From the NCBI GenBank assembly GCA_025352985.1, contig JANXRL010000075.1, forward strand, positions 1 through 33,083: a DNA stretch of 33,083 nucleotides, given 5' to 3'. This stretch comes from Verrucomicrobiota bacterium. Its GTDB lineage: Bacteria > Verrucomicrobiota > Verrucomicrobiia > Opitutales > Opitutaceae. The position numbers and the translations under genes are program-made. The notes beneath the pieces were generated by a model. That model saw only the letters and a program-made list of their open reading frames with translations, did not search any database and was not told the DNA's origin. Below, one piece after another: positions 8,683 through 20,070 of the stretch (position 1 is its first letter; every line of letters begins with the position of its first letter).

Positions 8683-11600
8683 TCATCCCTTCCCAAGACT
8701 ACGAGCGCTTAAAGCGGTGCGCTGACCATCAAGCGATGAATCTTGTTTGGTAAGCTGCCCGGGCGAGGTGCCGTCATCCGCCTTGGCTTCGTCCTTTTTG
8801 TCTTTGTCCTCTTTCTTTTGGTCGGAGTCGGAAGGCGATGGATCCGAGCCTCCATAACCTAGCACCTCCACGGAGATAAGGGACGGCATGACGTTGTCGC
8901 CATTGCCCCCGTTGCGCCCCCCGTCGCGGGAGGACTGCGCCAGGTCGGAGGCCGAGTTGGCGGCTTCCGAGGTGGACGTAGACGACGGGGCGGACACCGG
9001 AGCGGAGGACGCCGCAGGTGTGCCAGTGCTGGTTCCGCCGGTCTGGATGTTGCCGGCATTGAGAACTTGCAGGGCCGCGATGTTAAGATTGCCGGAAGAA
9101 CGGATGCCGGCGTCACCGGCGTCAATGCTGCCGACGGGCGCGATCAAGTCGACGTTGCCTGGTTCGACACCGGCCACGGTGGCAAGCACGCCGATACCAC
9201 CGCCGGTGGCGAGACCGGCGAGGTCGGTCTTCACGTCGCCGCTCTGCGGATCGATGAGCACGCGCGTGGGCGCGGCGGACTGGACAGTCTTAGACGAAAA
9301 ACCGGCGGCGATGTTACCGGTGGAAGACCAGATCATCACGTCGCCCCCACGCAGGGTAAAGATGCGCTGTGCGCCGATGTCCACGCTGTCGCGCGCGAAG
9401 ATGGAGATGCTACCGCCACGCTCGGTGATAATGCCGGGAGGAGTGCCGGAGTTTTTAGGTTGATCGGTTCCCAGCGAAATACCTCCACCGGGGGAGAAAA
9501 TAGAAATATCGCCGCCGTTGGTGGTAGAAATTTCGCGAGACGAAAGCGAAAGACCGCCGGTCCAGTCTTTGGAACCGGGGAAAAGGGCGTCGATAGCGGC
9601 ATAGCCTGCGGCATAGTTGCCGAAGCCGGCGCTGCCACTGTCATTGTGGTCGCGACCGGCATCGCGGAGAACGATATTAAAGAGGGCGCGAGAGAGGCCG
9701 TCCTGCTTTTCCTGCGGCAGTTGAGTAAACGTCGCCCAGATTTGATCGTTGGTGGCGCTGGACGACAGGCCGAGAAGCACGCCAAGATCGGGCAGGTAAC
9801 TGCCGGCATAAGCGCCTGCGCTGGCAGGGTTGAGAAATTGGGCGTCGAACGCCTGATAGTCCGGGGTCTGCGAACCACCGAGACCTGCCGCGATGGTGAT
9901 TGATGCGCCAATGGACGGAAGGGATGGGTTGCGGGTGTTGCCAATGCTGGTGACGCCCAACGCGGTGCCATCGGGGGTAACCACGCTGCTGCCCAGATCG
10001 AGATTGCGCCCCGCCGTGACGATCAATGTTCCCGGACCGCCGATCTGGATGTCGCCAGCCGTGGGATTACCTATGCCCGGGCCTGGAGTTGTGGATGAAG
10101 TGGTGTAAAGTTGATTCCCCGCGATGATGGCTTGCGCGCGCAACGCGGACGTGGAGTCGTAAGCAGTCAAATCACGACCCGCAGACACGACACTGTTATC
10201 ATTTACCGAAAGGTTTTGGAGGTAAAGGGCAACGTCTGTGATGTCTTGGCCCGCGATCACCCGCGTGGATTTTGGCGCATAAAGGGTAAGGCCTGAAATA
10301 TCCCCAGAACCGGCATAGAGGCGGAGTGGTTGATTATCGTCGAGATGCAGTCGATTAGGGTCATGCAGTGTCTGCTGGTTTTGGAGCACACCATAATAGC
10401 CTTCGGTAGAACCGGACTCGTTGAAGAGCGCGTTCAACGATGTCATCAGGGTCGATGGAGTCGCGCTTGATGCGATAGGCAGGGATAAGGGAGTCGCAAC
10501 CCCGGGTAAACTGGCCGGAGACGCATCCGAAACATTGATGGTGGCGGTGCTCCAGATGCGGAGGTTGGCAGAGGATGGAGCCTGCGAGGGGTTATTTAGA
10601 CCGTTAGGCTGCAGGCCATTGATAGAACTTGCAGCATAAAGGCCAACTGTGCCGATGCGCGAAGGGGCCAGTGTCAATTTCCCGATCAAGTTAACATTTC
10701 CGGAGAACGCCGTGGCATTCAATATTCCTGGCAGCAGAGCGGCTAGCGTGTCGAATTGAGAAGTTTTGTTTTCGGCCAGACGTAACCAAGGCTGGTTGTA
10801 GCCGGCATAAGTCTCCGCTGAACGCCCCTTGATCGGGAAGTCGTTGTAAAGCACATTAGCGAACCAATTGGCCAACGATCCAGTGGTGTCGTTGGGATCA
10901 GACTTCAAGGTCACGCTGCCGGTAAACGAGTTAACAGAGACGGCATCGTCGGCCGCGTAAGTGGTGAAATAGGATTTATTAAAATAACTGTTGTTGATGC
11001 CCTGAGGCAGCAGAAAGGGGTTAGCCACAGATCCGAGCAAAAGATCACCGCCAGCAGAGACTGAGAACGCGCCCTTTCCAAGAAAGAGCGTGGTGGGGAG
11101 CCACGTGGCTACGTCGGTTTTTATCTCGGTGCGTTTGACTGCCGCACGAGTGGAATTGGTGGTGATATCACCGGCGGCGGAAAGCGTGCCAATACCGCGT
11201 TCCACATAATAAACACCTCCGTCAATGTTGCGTCCCGCCTGAACCGTAACATCACCACCGCCCAATTCAAACAAAGCGGAGGCATCAGGCGTGCCCTTGG
11301 GCATACGGGCGTTGGTGGGGGCCACCGCATCTACGTTGGCAACGTCCCGTCCAGCTTTGAGCGAGACATTGCCGCCTCCCAAGGCGCCTACGCCCTCGAA
11401 GAAGTTGCTGAAATCGACCCACCAAGTGGTGGACGATATCTGGCTCGGAGCGCCCGACAGCCCCGTGGGTGCAACGAACTGACCAGTCATAGGGTCAACC
11501 TGGCCGCGACGATAAAGCCAGTTGGTCGGCAACTCCGCAGAGGAATCAGCAATGAGGGAGCCTTGTTGCAAGAAGTGCCCAATGTCGTTTTGCGCAAAAA

Positions 11601-14600
11601 TCGCGATGTTCCCGCCCGCCAAGCTGTAGTAAGCGGCATAAGGACTTTGGATGGACCCCAATTCCGATGTCCTGCGATAAGAGGTGTTCGGAGTATCAAA
11701 ATTGCCGATAGATGCAGCCTGCGTACCGGCGGTATAGATACTAGCCAGATTATTAAGCAGGCGAACATCACGCCCTGCTGCGATTTCAATATCACCCGTG
11801 CCAGTGCGTATGGTCTGGTAAAATGACGGCGTATTGGAATTCCCCTCAAGAAATGTAGAGCGCAAGGCGTCAACACTGCCACCCAAAGGTAAACTGGGGC
11901 TACCTAGCCCCACTTGGATCGAACCGGAATCTACACCCAGTTGGCCCAACGATTTCACTGCGGTGCGCATCGACGCACCTAAATCCGCGCCCGCTACCAA
12001 AGTGTAAGACCACGAGCGAACACCGGGGGCTAAAAGCGGCGCATTGTAGGCGATATTGGTACCAAAGCCATCGCTCAACGAGGCGAATTTCTTCGCCGTG
12101 GCGTCATAGCTAAAATTCAGGTTGCCGCCCGCACGCAGCGTAAGATTGCCAGGTTCGCCCGATCCCAAAATAGCGGCATCAACGCCTGAGCCAAAACGTA
12201 AACTGGATAGATCCCAGCTGGTGCCGAGGGTAAGATCGCCATTCCGGTTGATGATTTCCGTGCCGGGTTGGACATGAAGCACAGAGGCGAGCGTGGCATT
12301 TTCGGCCAATAAGCGGCCAGCGATGGCGTCGGCATTGCCACCATAAATTGCGCAACCGGTTTTAACGTCATCTTGTGTCGCCGCGGTGATTGCCCCGCCG
12401 GAAGCAGTCAGATCGAAAAGTTTGTAGCCTTCGACGACTACACTGGAGGCATTCAAGATCGTCGCATTGAGGGCGTTCATCTGGAGGTCATTGGCGGAGA
12501 CATTCTGCGGGGCGCGAAGGTGCAGAGCGCCGGAAAATTTGCCCGATGCCGCGCTTGCCGATGTCTGGCTGGCGACCGATAAATCGATAAGCGCACCGGT
12601 TTTCAGATCAAGAACTGCGGTGGTGTCGATGACTCCATTGAGTTCGGAACCGGCCTCCAACGACACCGATCCGCCTTTGCCGGCATTATCAAAATTCTGC
12701 GCGGCCACGGTGAGCTGCGAGCCAGTTTCAAGGACAAGGTCGCCGCCCGTGGACAACTTAATGCTGCCGCCAGTTGCTCCGGAAGCGTCGATTTTCCCTG
12801 TTACAGTTATGGAGCCTTGATCAGCGGAAAGCGTGAAATTCCTAGTGGTAGCCGTTCCATCCACGAGCACATCACCGGTGCGGAAACGGAAATTTTGCTC
12901 CTGCGTAAAGCCAGCGGTGTTCAACGATGCATTAAGCGCCGCGAGGCTGCCGTCCGTCAAAGAATGGGCGTCGAGAGAAAACACGCCACCCTGCCCTGAG
13001 GTTCCCGCCTGGTCTAACAACGCGCCATCAAGTGTGAAGACACCAGTGGGCACACTCACGAAAAGCATGCCGGCATTCCCCCCGCCCGCCTGGGCGGCGG
13101 CCGAAAGGGTGGAACCCGAGGCGATGGTCACGTCACCCGCATCGGCGATCAAATTGATCGTGCCGCCATTGGTGAATCTCGTCTGGTCATTGAAAACCTT
13201 AGCGGTTCCGCTTACATCGATCAGGCTGGCGGCATTGCCACCGATGACCACATCACCGGTGGTTGCATGCAGCGTGAGCGTACCGCTTGGAAGGCTGATC
13301 TTGTTGTCGAGAACGACACTGGTGCCGACAAGCGTAAGATTGGCCCCAAGACCACCAACAACCGTGGTGGTGCCGACGCTTGCAGGCGTGGAAAGCGTAA
13401 GCGCCCCACCGGCAGTGATCTGCTGGCTCGCGGCCGTCGCCGCAGTGAGAACCGGAGTCGAAAGTTCAAGATTATCAGAGGTTGTGATCCCGCCGGAACC
13501 GGCGACCGATACACCGTTGGCTGCAGAAAGCAGGAGTTGCGCGTATTGGCCAACGTCCATCTGACCCGCACCAAGCGTGAGCGTTTTCGTGGCGCTGAAG
13601 GCAAGTGTTCCGCTCGACACCCCGGTGGCAATCGGCGAAGAGCCACCTACACCACCATCCAACAAAATGGTCTGCGCGACAAAATTCACCTGACCACCGG
13701 CGGTGTTGAAACCGCGGATGGATGGAGCACGCAGCGACAAACTGGAAAAATTAGCGGTGCCTATTTGACCGGTGCCGTAGACATCGATGGAAGAGTAACT
13801 GAGCAAAGACAGCGAATGGGCGGAGGTCTGAATCAAATCGAGAGCCGCACCGGTAAGCACAAGACCCGGAGAAGACTGCAAGGTGCCCGGATCGGAAAGT
13901 TGCAGACTGATCCGGCCGCTGTTCAGGGTCACGGCCTGACCGCCAAAAATGGCCGTGGAGTCGAGATTGGTAGTCCCGGTAGAATCAAGAATGAGAGCGG
14001 AGCCACCCGAGATATTCACCCCGGAACCCAAGGTGAGGGCTGCGGTGGAATTTACGCTAACGCCAGATCGACTAATCGCTGCGGCCGCATCGCTGCTAAC
14101 ACGCAAGAGCGCGCCATCACCACTGCCAATGGTCTCGGAGGAACCAAGAAACAGCGTGCCGGTTGATCCAACCAGCGAGCCCGTTTGTCGGATGTCAGCA
14201 CCATCCGCGAGCGTTAGATTCTGCTTCGCAACCAAAATAACACCTGCCCCGGAAAGGGGGGAACCTGCGTTATCCACGGTGAGATTGTTTGTGCCCACGG
14301 TCACGATCGTGCCTTGCTGGCCACTCGAACGGGTGCCACCAATCAGGATACTCGCGCCCTCGTAGGTGCTCAGTTGGGAAGCGTCGAGCAGAAGCTGCCC
14401 GAAAGAACTGGTGGAGGTCGGGCCACCGATCACAATATCAACAGGGCTGTTGATATCAATAAGTCCACCAAGGCCACCGGTAAATGCCCGGGTGTTGATT
14501 ACCCCCTCTAAGCTCATGGCCTGAATGGCGGAGAATACAAGTTGGCCCGCGTCCACAGGCAGGCGAGGAACCGCCGCATTATTGTTGATCGCGCTATTGC

Positions 14601-17600
14601 GCAGGAAGGTATTGGCCGAATAATCGTCGTACTGGGCGCGAGTGCGCACCACCGGACGGGAAGCCACTTCAAAGGAAGAACGCAACGGCCCAATCCCGCT
14701 TGTGATATCCAAGGAATCGTTAAACCGATAGCCGGCCACGGTGCTGGCTCCATCTGGCTGTACAACTGAAGCGGCGGTGGGCGCACCGCTCTTGGGAGTG
14801 ACGAGGAAAGCACCCGGAAGGAGCGCGTAACGCGCAGGCAGCAACGTATAAACACCGGCGGGGAGACCGATGCTGGCATCAAGATAAATCTTGTCACCAG
14901 CGGAAAGACCCAAATTGGTGTAACCGTTATCGGAGCCTAGGTTGGCCACGGCAGCGGCGCTATTATTATAGGTGCTGATTGCGGCGTAATCCGCTTGATA
15001 ACCGGGAATGATCGCGAAACTCCCGCTGGATGCCAAAATATCACTGGTGCCTCCCGTGCCGCTCACCCAACGGTAAGCGTAGAGATCGCCACCGCCATCG
15101 ATATCCACAGTCGCTCCCGTTTCAGTGGTCACAGATTGGCCAAAGATATTGATCTTCTTTGCTGGGACTCCTGACGTAGTGATGTCCTTACCGGAAGGAT
15201 CAATCCAAGAGGTTCCATCACTGCTTATACCATAAGGAAGAGTCACGCCCTTACCCGTGATAGGATCCAGAGCCGAGACGGAAGTGATGCTATCGCTCGT
15301 CAAAGTAATTTTGCTGGCCGCTGCGACAGCCTGCCCAGTGATGGGATCGACCGGTGCAGTGCCCGTCCCGTTCCAGCCAAGATTAATGGTGCCGATGGGT
15401 GCCCGCAGCGTGCCACCCTGATTGATAGTCGAGGCATAGAGGTTGAGCGTTCCACCAGCGGAAAAAGGTAGAGATCGGTCATCACCCTTGTAGGTTGTAA
15501 TCGAGCCACCCACGGTCACTCCATCTTGGTAGTCCGACACCGAAATAGTAAACGGAGTAGCAGCGGTCGGATATATCTGGCCAGCCGCGATGAGGAGATC
15601 ACCCGCCATATCAAAGGTGCCGCTGCCACGAAGGTCGCCGGAGGAAACATCCATGATAACGCCACCGATTCCCTGCAAAGACAGATTACCAACATCGATC
15701 AGACTCGTAGCTGAAATCGTAAGAGATCCGCTGCCGTAGGTAGGGGGGAAATAATACGAGGCACCTGCAACCTGAAAGGTGCTGATAACTTCGCCAGGAA
15801 GGCTAGGCGGAACTAAATAGGAACCGATCAAAACACTCGGAGCGGAAAGGGTAATCGCGCCGTTCCCGGAAATGACTCCGGCGCTGGCCAGGCGAATGCA
15901 GCTGTTGGCGGTCAGATCAACATCCCCCTCGAAACGAACGGTGCCGCCCAACGTGAGCGTATCAAAGCCCCCACTGTTTAGAGTATCGGCAGCCACATAC
16001 CCATGGCCAGTCGCAGCGATTCCGAAAGATGTCAGCACAGGCTGGCCGATAGCACCTTGGCCGTCCGCATATGAAGGAAGCACCGGACCGGACTGAGTGA
16101 TCACCATGGTCACATCAAGCGGAGTCGTCGGCACGACGCTGGTGGGCGGCACATACAACCCGGATGTAACGTAAAGGCTGCCGCCAGCGGCGGGAGATCC
16201 CCCACGCTCACCAGCAATGGCCGCAACTGATCCGCCAGCACCAATTAGGTCAGAGTCGAGAAACAGTTCCTGTTTGCCTGCGATTGAGATGGTGCCTCCA
16301 GCACTATTCACACGGGTAGCTACGGGCAGGGCGTTGCCGACGCCTCCTTCGCCTCCAGTATAAATGGGACTGAGATCGAGGATGCCACTGGCACCGGAAA
16401 CATCTATGATGGAGCCCCCTAGGGCCACTATGTTACCGGAAACTGAAACGGCGCCACCGCCCAGCACTGATCCAGTCCGATAGCCATGCCCAGTTGCATC
16501 AGGAGTGAGCACGGTCGTGCCCGCAGTTGAAATCATGCTTTCTGAGCCCAGTAAAACAGTAGGCGCAGGAACACCCGAAAGACTGAAAAGACCGTTGGAA
16601 TCATTTCCACCCGCCACCGATATACTCCCACCGGGCGCGATCAGCTTGCCCAACAGATTGACCGTTTCACCTTTGAGTGTGATGCTCCCAGAGGGATCCG
16701 TAATAATGCTTGCCCCCTCACCAACGAACAAATCCCCGCGGATAACGTGAGGGTTGGAGCGGTCAAAATTATCCAATACACCAGAGGCGTTAAAAGTAAT
16801 ATTTGCGGCCGTGCGTATTCCTGAGGGCTTCAAAACAGACGCTAAGCTGAACCCGCCGACGGTTGAAGCATCACTGTTAACAATCCAACTGGAAGCCATC
16901 GGAGCAATCTTGGTTCCCGATGCAATACGCACACCAGGAACAAACTGACCTGGGGAAGATGCCTTCAGGCCAAGCCCGATAAGGTTAAAAGAGGTAAAAC
17001 CTCCACTGGTGAAAAAATCATCCGCCAACAGACCGCCAGAAACGTCGATGGGGTTTATCCAAAACGTTTCTTCCAGGATATTGCCGTCGAGCAGAGAGGC
17101 TCCACCGACTTGGATCGAAGGCGCCTGAACGGTGAGCGCGCCGCCTTTTCCCCCGGAATAGCCCATGAGTGTGGTCTGGGTGTAGTCCAAGGAAAGCTGC
17201 CCGCCCACGACCTGTTTGAGATTGGCATCTTGCCCAGCTTTGATGCTGAGCGAGCCACCGGCACCGTAGCTGTATTTGTTCGCGGCGCTGATCGCCACAC
17301 CACCGGAAACGTCGAGTATGGTGCTCGCACCAAAGGCTACATCATAACCGGTGATCAAGATAGAACCTCCAGCGGTGGCCAGAGGCCGGGTATTGGCCGA
17401 GGGCGAAGTATTCAGATCGTTAACGATCAATCCCGCCGCGCTTAATTTCACTCCCGTTCCCAAAACAAATCGGCCTCGATCAACAGCGGGCGCGGGCGTT
17501 GCAGGATCTGCCTGCGTGCTCAAGTCACTCCGTGTTTTGAGAGAAATATTAGCGGCCGTAAAACTAAGGCTTCCACCAGAAGAAGTGATAGAGTCGTCGA

Positions 17601-20070
17601 TAAAAATGTTGGCCGCACTGAACGAAAGGGCACCCCTAGGCTGAAGATTAAGCGCGGAGCCGATCGGCACGGTGATGTTACCATCGCTGTTATCAATACT
17701 GACGTTGCCGAAGCCATTTGCGCTGAAAAGTCCGGGCGAAAGAATAACTTCAGCAGCACGGTCAACGCGCAGGGCCGGGGCGACACCCGAGGCATCCAAT
17801 GTAAAAGCATCGGCTGCAGCCAACGTCGCATCCTTTTTGAAAGTGATGGCCAGCGGCGTGGGTGAATCGGCCAGATAAGTCAGCGAATCGATGGTGTATT
17901 GGTTTTGAAAAACAAGACGCAGCCCTCCTGCAACGGGCGTAATGGTGCGCTGGCGAGGACCAGCAACCGTGTTACCGTAGAAACCGCCGTCGAGCGCCAT
18001 CGCCGGAGCGGTTATATTGATGGATCCGGCATTAGCGCCCTGGATGTAACCGGCTTCATAAGCGCCGCCCCCATCGGTGTAGATTCCGCTGTAAACTTGA
18101 TCAGGGGCGGCCTGTGAAATGTCGTAGATGTGACCGCCGGAAAGCACCTTCGTGGTGGCAACCGTGCCGCCCTGATAGTTGGTGGTGCCGCCAGAGACAT
18201 TGATGGTTGATCCGGACTGCATGATTAGGGAACCACCTGCGTTGAGGTTGACGGTGCCACCATTGGTGGTGAGTTGCCCCACCGTATGGTCAACGAGTGC
18301 AACATACCCACTGGTGTCGGCCAGCGGCGTGCCGACCCATGCCTTTCCATTTAACGTGCCGGTCTGGCGGATGTCGATCTGCACGGTCTGCCCGCGCAGC
18401 GCACCGTCACGCTGGAGCGGCGAATTGGCCAACTCGGCCCCGCGCAATTGCACGGAGATGAAATTATCCGTGACAGATGCAGGCACATCGGTGGACCCGC
18501 CCACGTCGATGCTGGCGTTGTCAGCGAGGTATATCTGGCCGTCGGTGAAGACGAATTGGTTTCGAGGTGTGCCGTTGATTATCCAAGAACCAGCGTTCAG
18601 CGAAAGATTTGCCCCGGGCGCGAAGATCAACGCCTGCGGCGCGAGATAAATATTTCGAGCGCTCACATTGATCTGTGAAGGCAACGCCAAGGCGGTGCCA
18701 ACGACTCGCTCGGTGCTGTTCCATTCCGGCAGAATCTGCGTGATACTGTCAGATCCGAAGGCGACATTACCCGTGGTGCCGCGAAAAAAGACCGGGATCT
18801 CAGACCCGACATAGCCGCTGGTTCCGACAGCGTTGTAGTCGGCCAGCAGATCGATCCGGCCATTTAGTGACGCGGATGTGGTGCTGGTCACCGCGCCGTT
18901 CTGCGCGATAGTCTTGCCGGTCAATATCACGCTTGCGCGGGGCGCATCGATAACGCCGCTGTTCGTCACCGAGCCCGCATAGGCGCCAACGTTGCCGACA
19001 AACACGTCGAGGCCGCGCAGGCTGGGATCGCTGCTGTCGTGGGCTGTAAATCCCACTTGCAGCCCGGCCGCCAGAATGGCCTGCCCGTCGGGCGTGGAAA
19101 TGGAGCCAGCATTGGTGACATTGGCACCGATGAGGGCGATGCGCCCGCCGGTTTTGTCAGAATTTGTGGGCGAGGAAAGTTGCGCTCCAGCCTCGACCAC
19201 GACGTCACCTTGATGGCCGTCGATGGTGAGCGGAGAAGGCGGAGCAAAAGCATCCGTGGGACCCTTGCTGCCGGCGCTCTGCGGGAGGGCGGTGAACAAA
19301 AACTGCGTGTCGGGGTTGTTGAGCAGGCCTCGGGAAACGAGGTTGTCGTTGATCGGCAGGGAAGAGGCCACGAGCGTGTGGGTGTTCACCTGCGAGGAAC
19401 CGCCGAAGATGATGCCGTTCTGGTTGATCACATAAACCTGCCCGGTGGCTTTGATCGAACCCAGTATCTGCGAGGGGTTACCCGAGGGATCGTTGATCTT
19501 GTTGAACACGATCCACTGGCTCGTGTTCGAGCCGCCGGCGCTCTGGTCGTAAGTCAGCGTGGTGTTCTTGCCGATGTTGAAGGTCTGCCAAGTCAGGAGT
19601 GCCTGCTGCGCCGTCTGCTTGATGTTGACGTCGGTCTTGCCGTTGGTGCCCGTCGTCTGCGTGGGCAGCTGCGCACCCTGCCAGAGCGCGGCGTTCTCCG
19701 AGGGCTGGACGTTGTTGAGATTCGCCGGCACGCCGTTGGCAACCTGCAGACCTCCAAGGCCAAGCCCGTCGGGCACGTTGCTCGCGGCGGCCTGCGCGGC
19801 GGCGCGGGCTGCGGCCTGCATGGCTTGCAACGATTGCTGCACCGTGGTGCTGCGCAGAAGTGAAGCCTGCGAGCGCTGCGCGATGGCGGCGGCCTGCGCG
19901 GCGGTCACCGCCGAGTTGGTGTTGGCCGCAGAGGACGACGATGAAACGGCGCCACCGCCAACCCGCAGGAGACCAGCCGCACCGGCAACGGGTCCCGTGG
20001 TCGCCATCATGAGAGCCGCCAGGAAGCTCCGCCATGCGAAGGATCGGAAGGAAACGGGTTGCTCTTTCAT
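8683..20070 (-). CDS. Giant (3795 aa) filamentous-haemagglutinin-family exoprotein, TpsA of a two-partner secretion system
   Basis: N-terminal hydrophobic segment 'SFLAALMMATTGPVAGAAG' and TPS domain ('ALLTWQTFNIGKNTTLTYDQ...GQVYVINQNGIIFGGSSQVNTHTLVASSL'). Thousands of residues of Gly/Asn/Ser-rich beta-helix-like repeats ('GGSINITA', 'GGNVSLKAGRDV', 'GGDVTVQAGRNI') and a conserved-looking C-terminal region 'GGDVMIWSSTGNIAAGFSSKT'. Confidence 0.95.
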   Translation of the reverse strand: MKEQPVSFRSFAWRSFLAALMMATTGPVAGAAGLLRVGGGAVSSSSSAANTNSAVTAAQAAAIAQRSQASLLRSTTVQQSLQAMQAAARAAAQAAASNVPDGLGLGGLQVANGVPANLNNVQPSENAALWQGAQLPTQTTGTNGKTDVNIKQTAQQALLTWQTFNIGKNTTLTYDQSAGGSNTSQWIVFNKINDPSGNPSQILGSIKATGQVYVINQNGIIFGGSSQVNTHTLVASSLPINDNLVSRGLLNNPDTQFLFTALPQSAGSKGPTDAFAPPSPLTIDGHQGDVVVEAGAQLSSPTNSDKTGGRIALIGANVTNAGSISTPDGQAILAAGLQVGFTAHDSSDPSLRGLDVFVGNVGAYAGSVTNSGVIDAPRASVILTGKTIAQNGAVTSTTSASLNGRIDLLADYNAVGTSGYVGSEIPVFFRGTTGNVAFGSDSITQILPEWNSTERVVGTALALPSQINVSARNIYLAPQALIFAPGANLSLNAGSWIINGTPRNQFVFTDGQIYLADNASIDVGGSTDVPASVTDNFISVQLRGAELANSPLQRDGALRGQTVQIDIRQTGTLNGKAWVGTPLADTSGYVALVDHTVGQLTTNGGTVNLNAGGSLIMQSGSTINVSGGTTNYQGGTVATTKVLSGGHIYDISQAAPDQVYSGIYTDGGGAYEAGYIQGANAGSINITAPAMALDGGFYGNTVAGPRQRTITPVAGGLRLVFQNQYTIDSLTYLADSPTPLAITFKKDATLAAADAFTLDASGVAPALRVDRAAEVILSPGLFSANGFGNVSIDNSDGNITVPIGSALNLQPRGALSFSAANIFIDDSITSSGGSLSFTAANISLKTRSDLSTQADPATPAPAVDRGRFVLGTGVKLSAAGLIVNDLNTSPSANTRPLATAGGSILITGYDVAFGASTILDVSGGVAISAANKYSYGAGGSLSIKAGQDANLKQVVGGQLSLDYTQTTLMGYSGGKGGALTVQAPSIQVGGASLLDGNILEETFWINPIDVSGGLLADDFFTSGGFTSFNLIGLGLKASSPGQFVPGVRIASGTKIAPMASSWIVNSDASTVGGFSLASVLKPSGIRTAANITFNASGVLDNFDRSNPHVIRGDLFVGEGASIITDPSGSITLKGETVNLLGKLIAPGGSISVAGGNDSNGLFSLSGVPAPTVLLGSESMISTAGTTVLTPDATGHGYRTGSVLGGGAVSVSGNIVALGGSIIDVSGASGILDLSPIYTGGEGGVGNALPVATRVNSAGGTISIAGKQELFLDSDLIGAGGSVAAIAGERGGSPAAGGSLYVTSGLYVPPTSVVPTTPLDVTMVITQSGPVLPSYADGQGAIGQPVLTSFGIAATGHGYVAADTLNSGGFDTLTLGGTVRFEGDVDLTANSCIRLASAGVISGNGAITLSAPSVLIGSYLVPPSLPGEVISTFQVAGASYYFPPTYGSGSLTISATSLIDVGNLSLQGIGGVIMDVSSGDLRGSGTFDMAGDLLIAAGQIYPTAATPFTISVSDYQDGVTVGGSITTYKGDDRSLPFSAGGTLNLYASTINQGGTLRAPIGTINLGWNGTGTAPVDPITGQAVAAASKITLTSDSITSVSALDPITGKGVTLPYGISSDGTSWIDPSGKDITTSGVPAKKINIFGQSVTTETGATVDIDGGGDLYAYRWVSGTGGTSDILASSGSFAIIPGYQADYAAISTYNNSAAAVANLGSDNGYTNLGLSAGDKIYLDASIGLPAGVYTLLPARYALLPGAFLVTPKSGAPTAASVVQPDGASTVAGYRFNDSLDITSGIGPLRSSFEVASRPVVRTRAQYDDYSANTFLRNSAINNNAAVPRLPVDAGQLVFSAIQAMSLEGVINTRAFTGGLGGLIDINSPVDIVIGGPTSTSSFGQLLLDASQLSTYEGASILIGGTRSSGQQGTIVTVGTNNLTVDNAGSPLSGAGVILVAKQNLTLADGADIRQTGSLVGSTGTLFLGSSETIGSGDGALLRVSSDAAAAISRSGVSVNSTAALTLGSGVNISGGSALILDSTGTTNLDSTAIFGGQAVTLNSGRISLQLSDPGTLQSSPGLVLTGAALDLIQTSAHSLSLLSYSSIDVYGTGQIGTANFSSLSLRAPSIRGFNTAGGQVNFVAQTILLDGGVGGSSPIATGVSSGTLAFSATKTLTLGAGQMDVGQYAQLLLSAANGVSVAGSGGITTSDNLELSTPVLTAATAASQQITAGGALTLSTPASVGTTTVVGGLGANLTLVGTSVVLDNKISLPSGTLTLHATTGDVVIGGNAASLIDVSGTAKVFNDQTRFTNGGTINLIADAGDVTIASGSTLSAAAQAGGGNAGMLFVSVPTGVFTLDGALLDQAGTSGQGGVFSLDAHSLTDGSLAALNASLNTAGFTQEQNFRFRTGDVLVDGTATTRNFTLSADQGSITVTGKIDASGATGGSIKLSTGGDLVLETGSQLTVAAQNFDNAGKGGSVSLEAGSELNGVIDTTAVLDLKTGALIDLSVASQTSASAASGKFSGALHLRAPQNVSANDLQMNALNATILNASSVVVEGYKLFDLTASGGAITAATQDDVKTGCAIYGGNADAIAGRLLAENATLASVLHVQPGTEIINRNGDLTLGTSWDLSSLRFGSGVDAAILGSGEPGNLTLRAGGNLNFSYDATAKKFASLSDGFGTNIAYNAPLLAPGVRSWSYTLVAGADLGASMRTAVKSLGQLGVDSGSIQVGLGSPSLPLGGSVDALRSTFLEGNSNTPSFYQTIRTGTGDIEIAAGRDVRLLNNLASIYTAGTQAASIGNFDTPNTSYRRTSELGSIQSPYAAYYSLAGGNIAIFAQNDIGHFLQQGSLIADSSAELPTNWLYRRGQVDPMTGQFVAPTGLSGAPSQISSTTWWVDFSNFFEGVGALGGGNVSLKAGRDVANVDAVAPTNARMPKGTPDASALFELGGGDVTVQAGRNIDGGVYYVERGIGTLSAAGDITTNSTRAAVKRTEIKTDVATWLPTTLFLGKGAFSVSAGGDLLLGSVANPFLLPQGINNSYFNKSYFTTYAADDAVSVNSFTGSVTLKSDPNDTTGSLANWFANVLYNDFPIKGRSAETYAGYNQPWLRLAENKTSQFDTLAALLPGILNATAFSGNVNLIGKLTLAPSRIGTVGLYAASSINGLQPNGLNNPSQAPSSANLRIWSTATINVSDASPASLPGVATPLSLPIASSATPSTLMTSLNALFNESGSTEGYYGVLQNQQTLHDPNRLHLDDNQPLRLYAGSGDISGLTLYAPKSTRVIAGQDITDVALYLQNLSVNDNSVVSAGRDLTAYDSTSALRAQAIIAGNQLYTTSSTTPGPGIGNPTAGDIQIGGPGTLIVTAGRNLDLGSSVVTPDGTALGVTSIGNTRNPSLPSIGASITIAAGLGGSQTPDYQAFDAQFLNPASAGAYAGSYLPDLGVLLGLSSSATNDQIWATFTQLPQEKQDGLSRALFNIVLRDAGRDHNDSGSAGFGNYAAGYAAIDALFPGSKDWTGGLSLSSREISTTNGGDISIFSPGGGISLGTDQPKNSGTPPGIITERGGSISIFARDSVDIGAQRIFTLRGGDVMIWSSTGNIAAGFSSKTVQSAAPTRVLIDPQSGDVKTDLAGLATGGGIGVLATVAGVEPGNVDLIAPVGSIDAGDAGIRSSGNLNIAALQVLNAGNIQTGGTSTGTPAASSAPVSAPSSTSTSEAANSASDLAQSSRDGGRNGGNGDNVMPSLISVEVLGYGGSDPSPSDSDQKKEDKDKKDEAKADDGTSPGQLTKQDSSLDGQRTALSARSLGKG

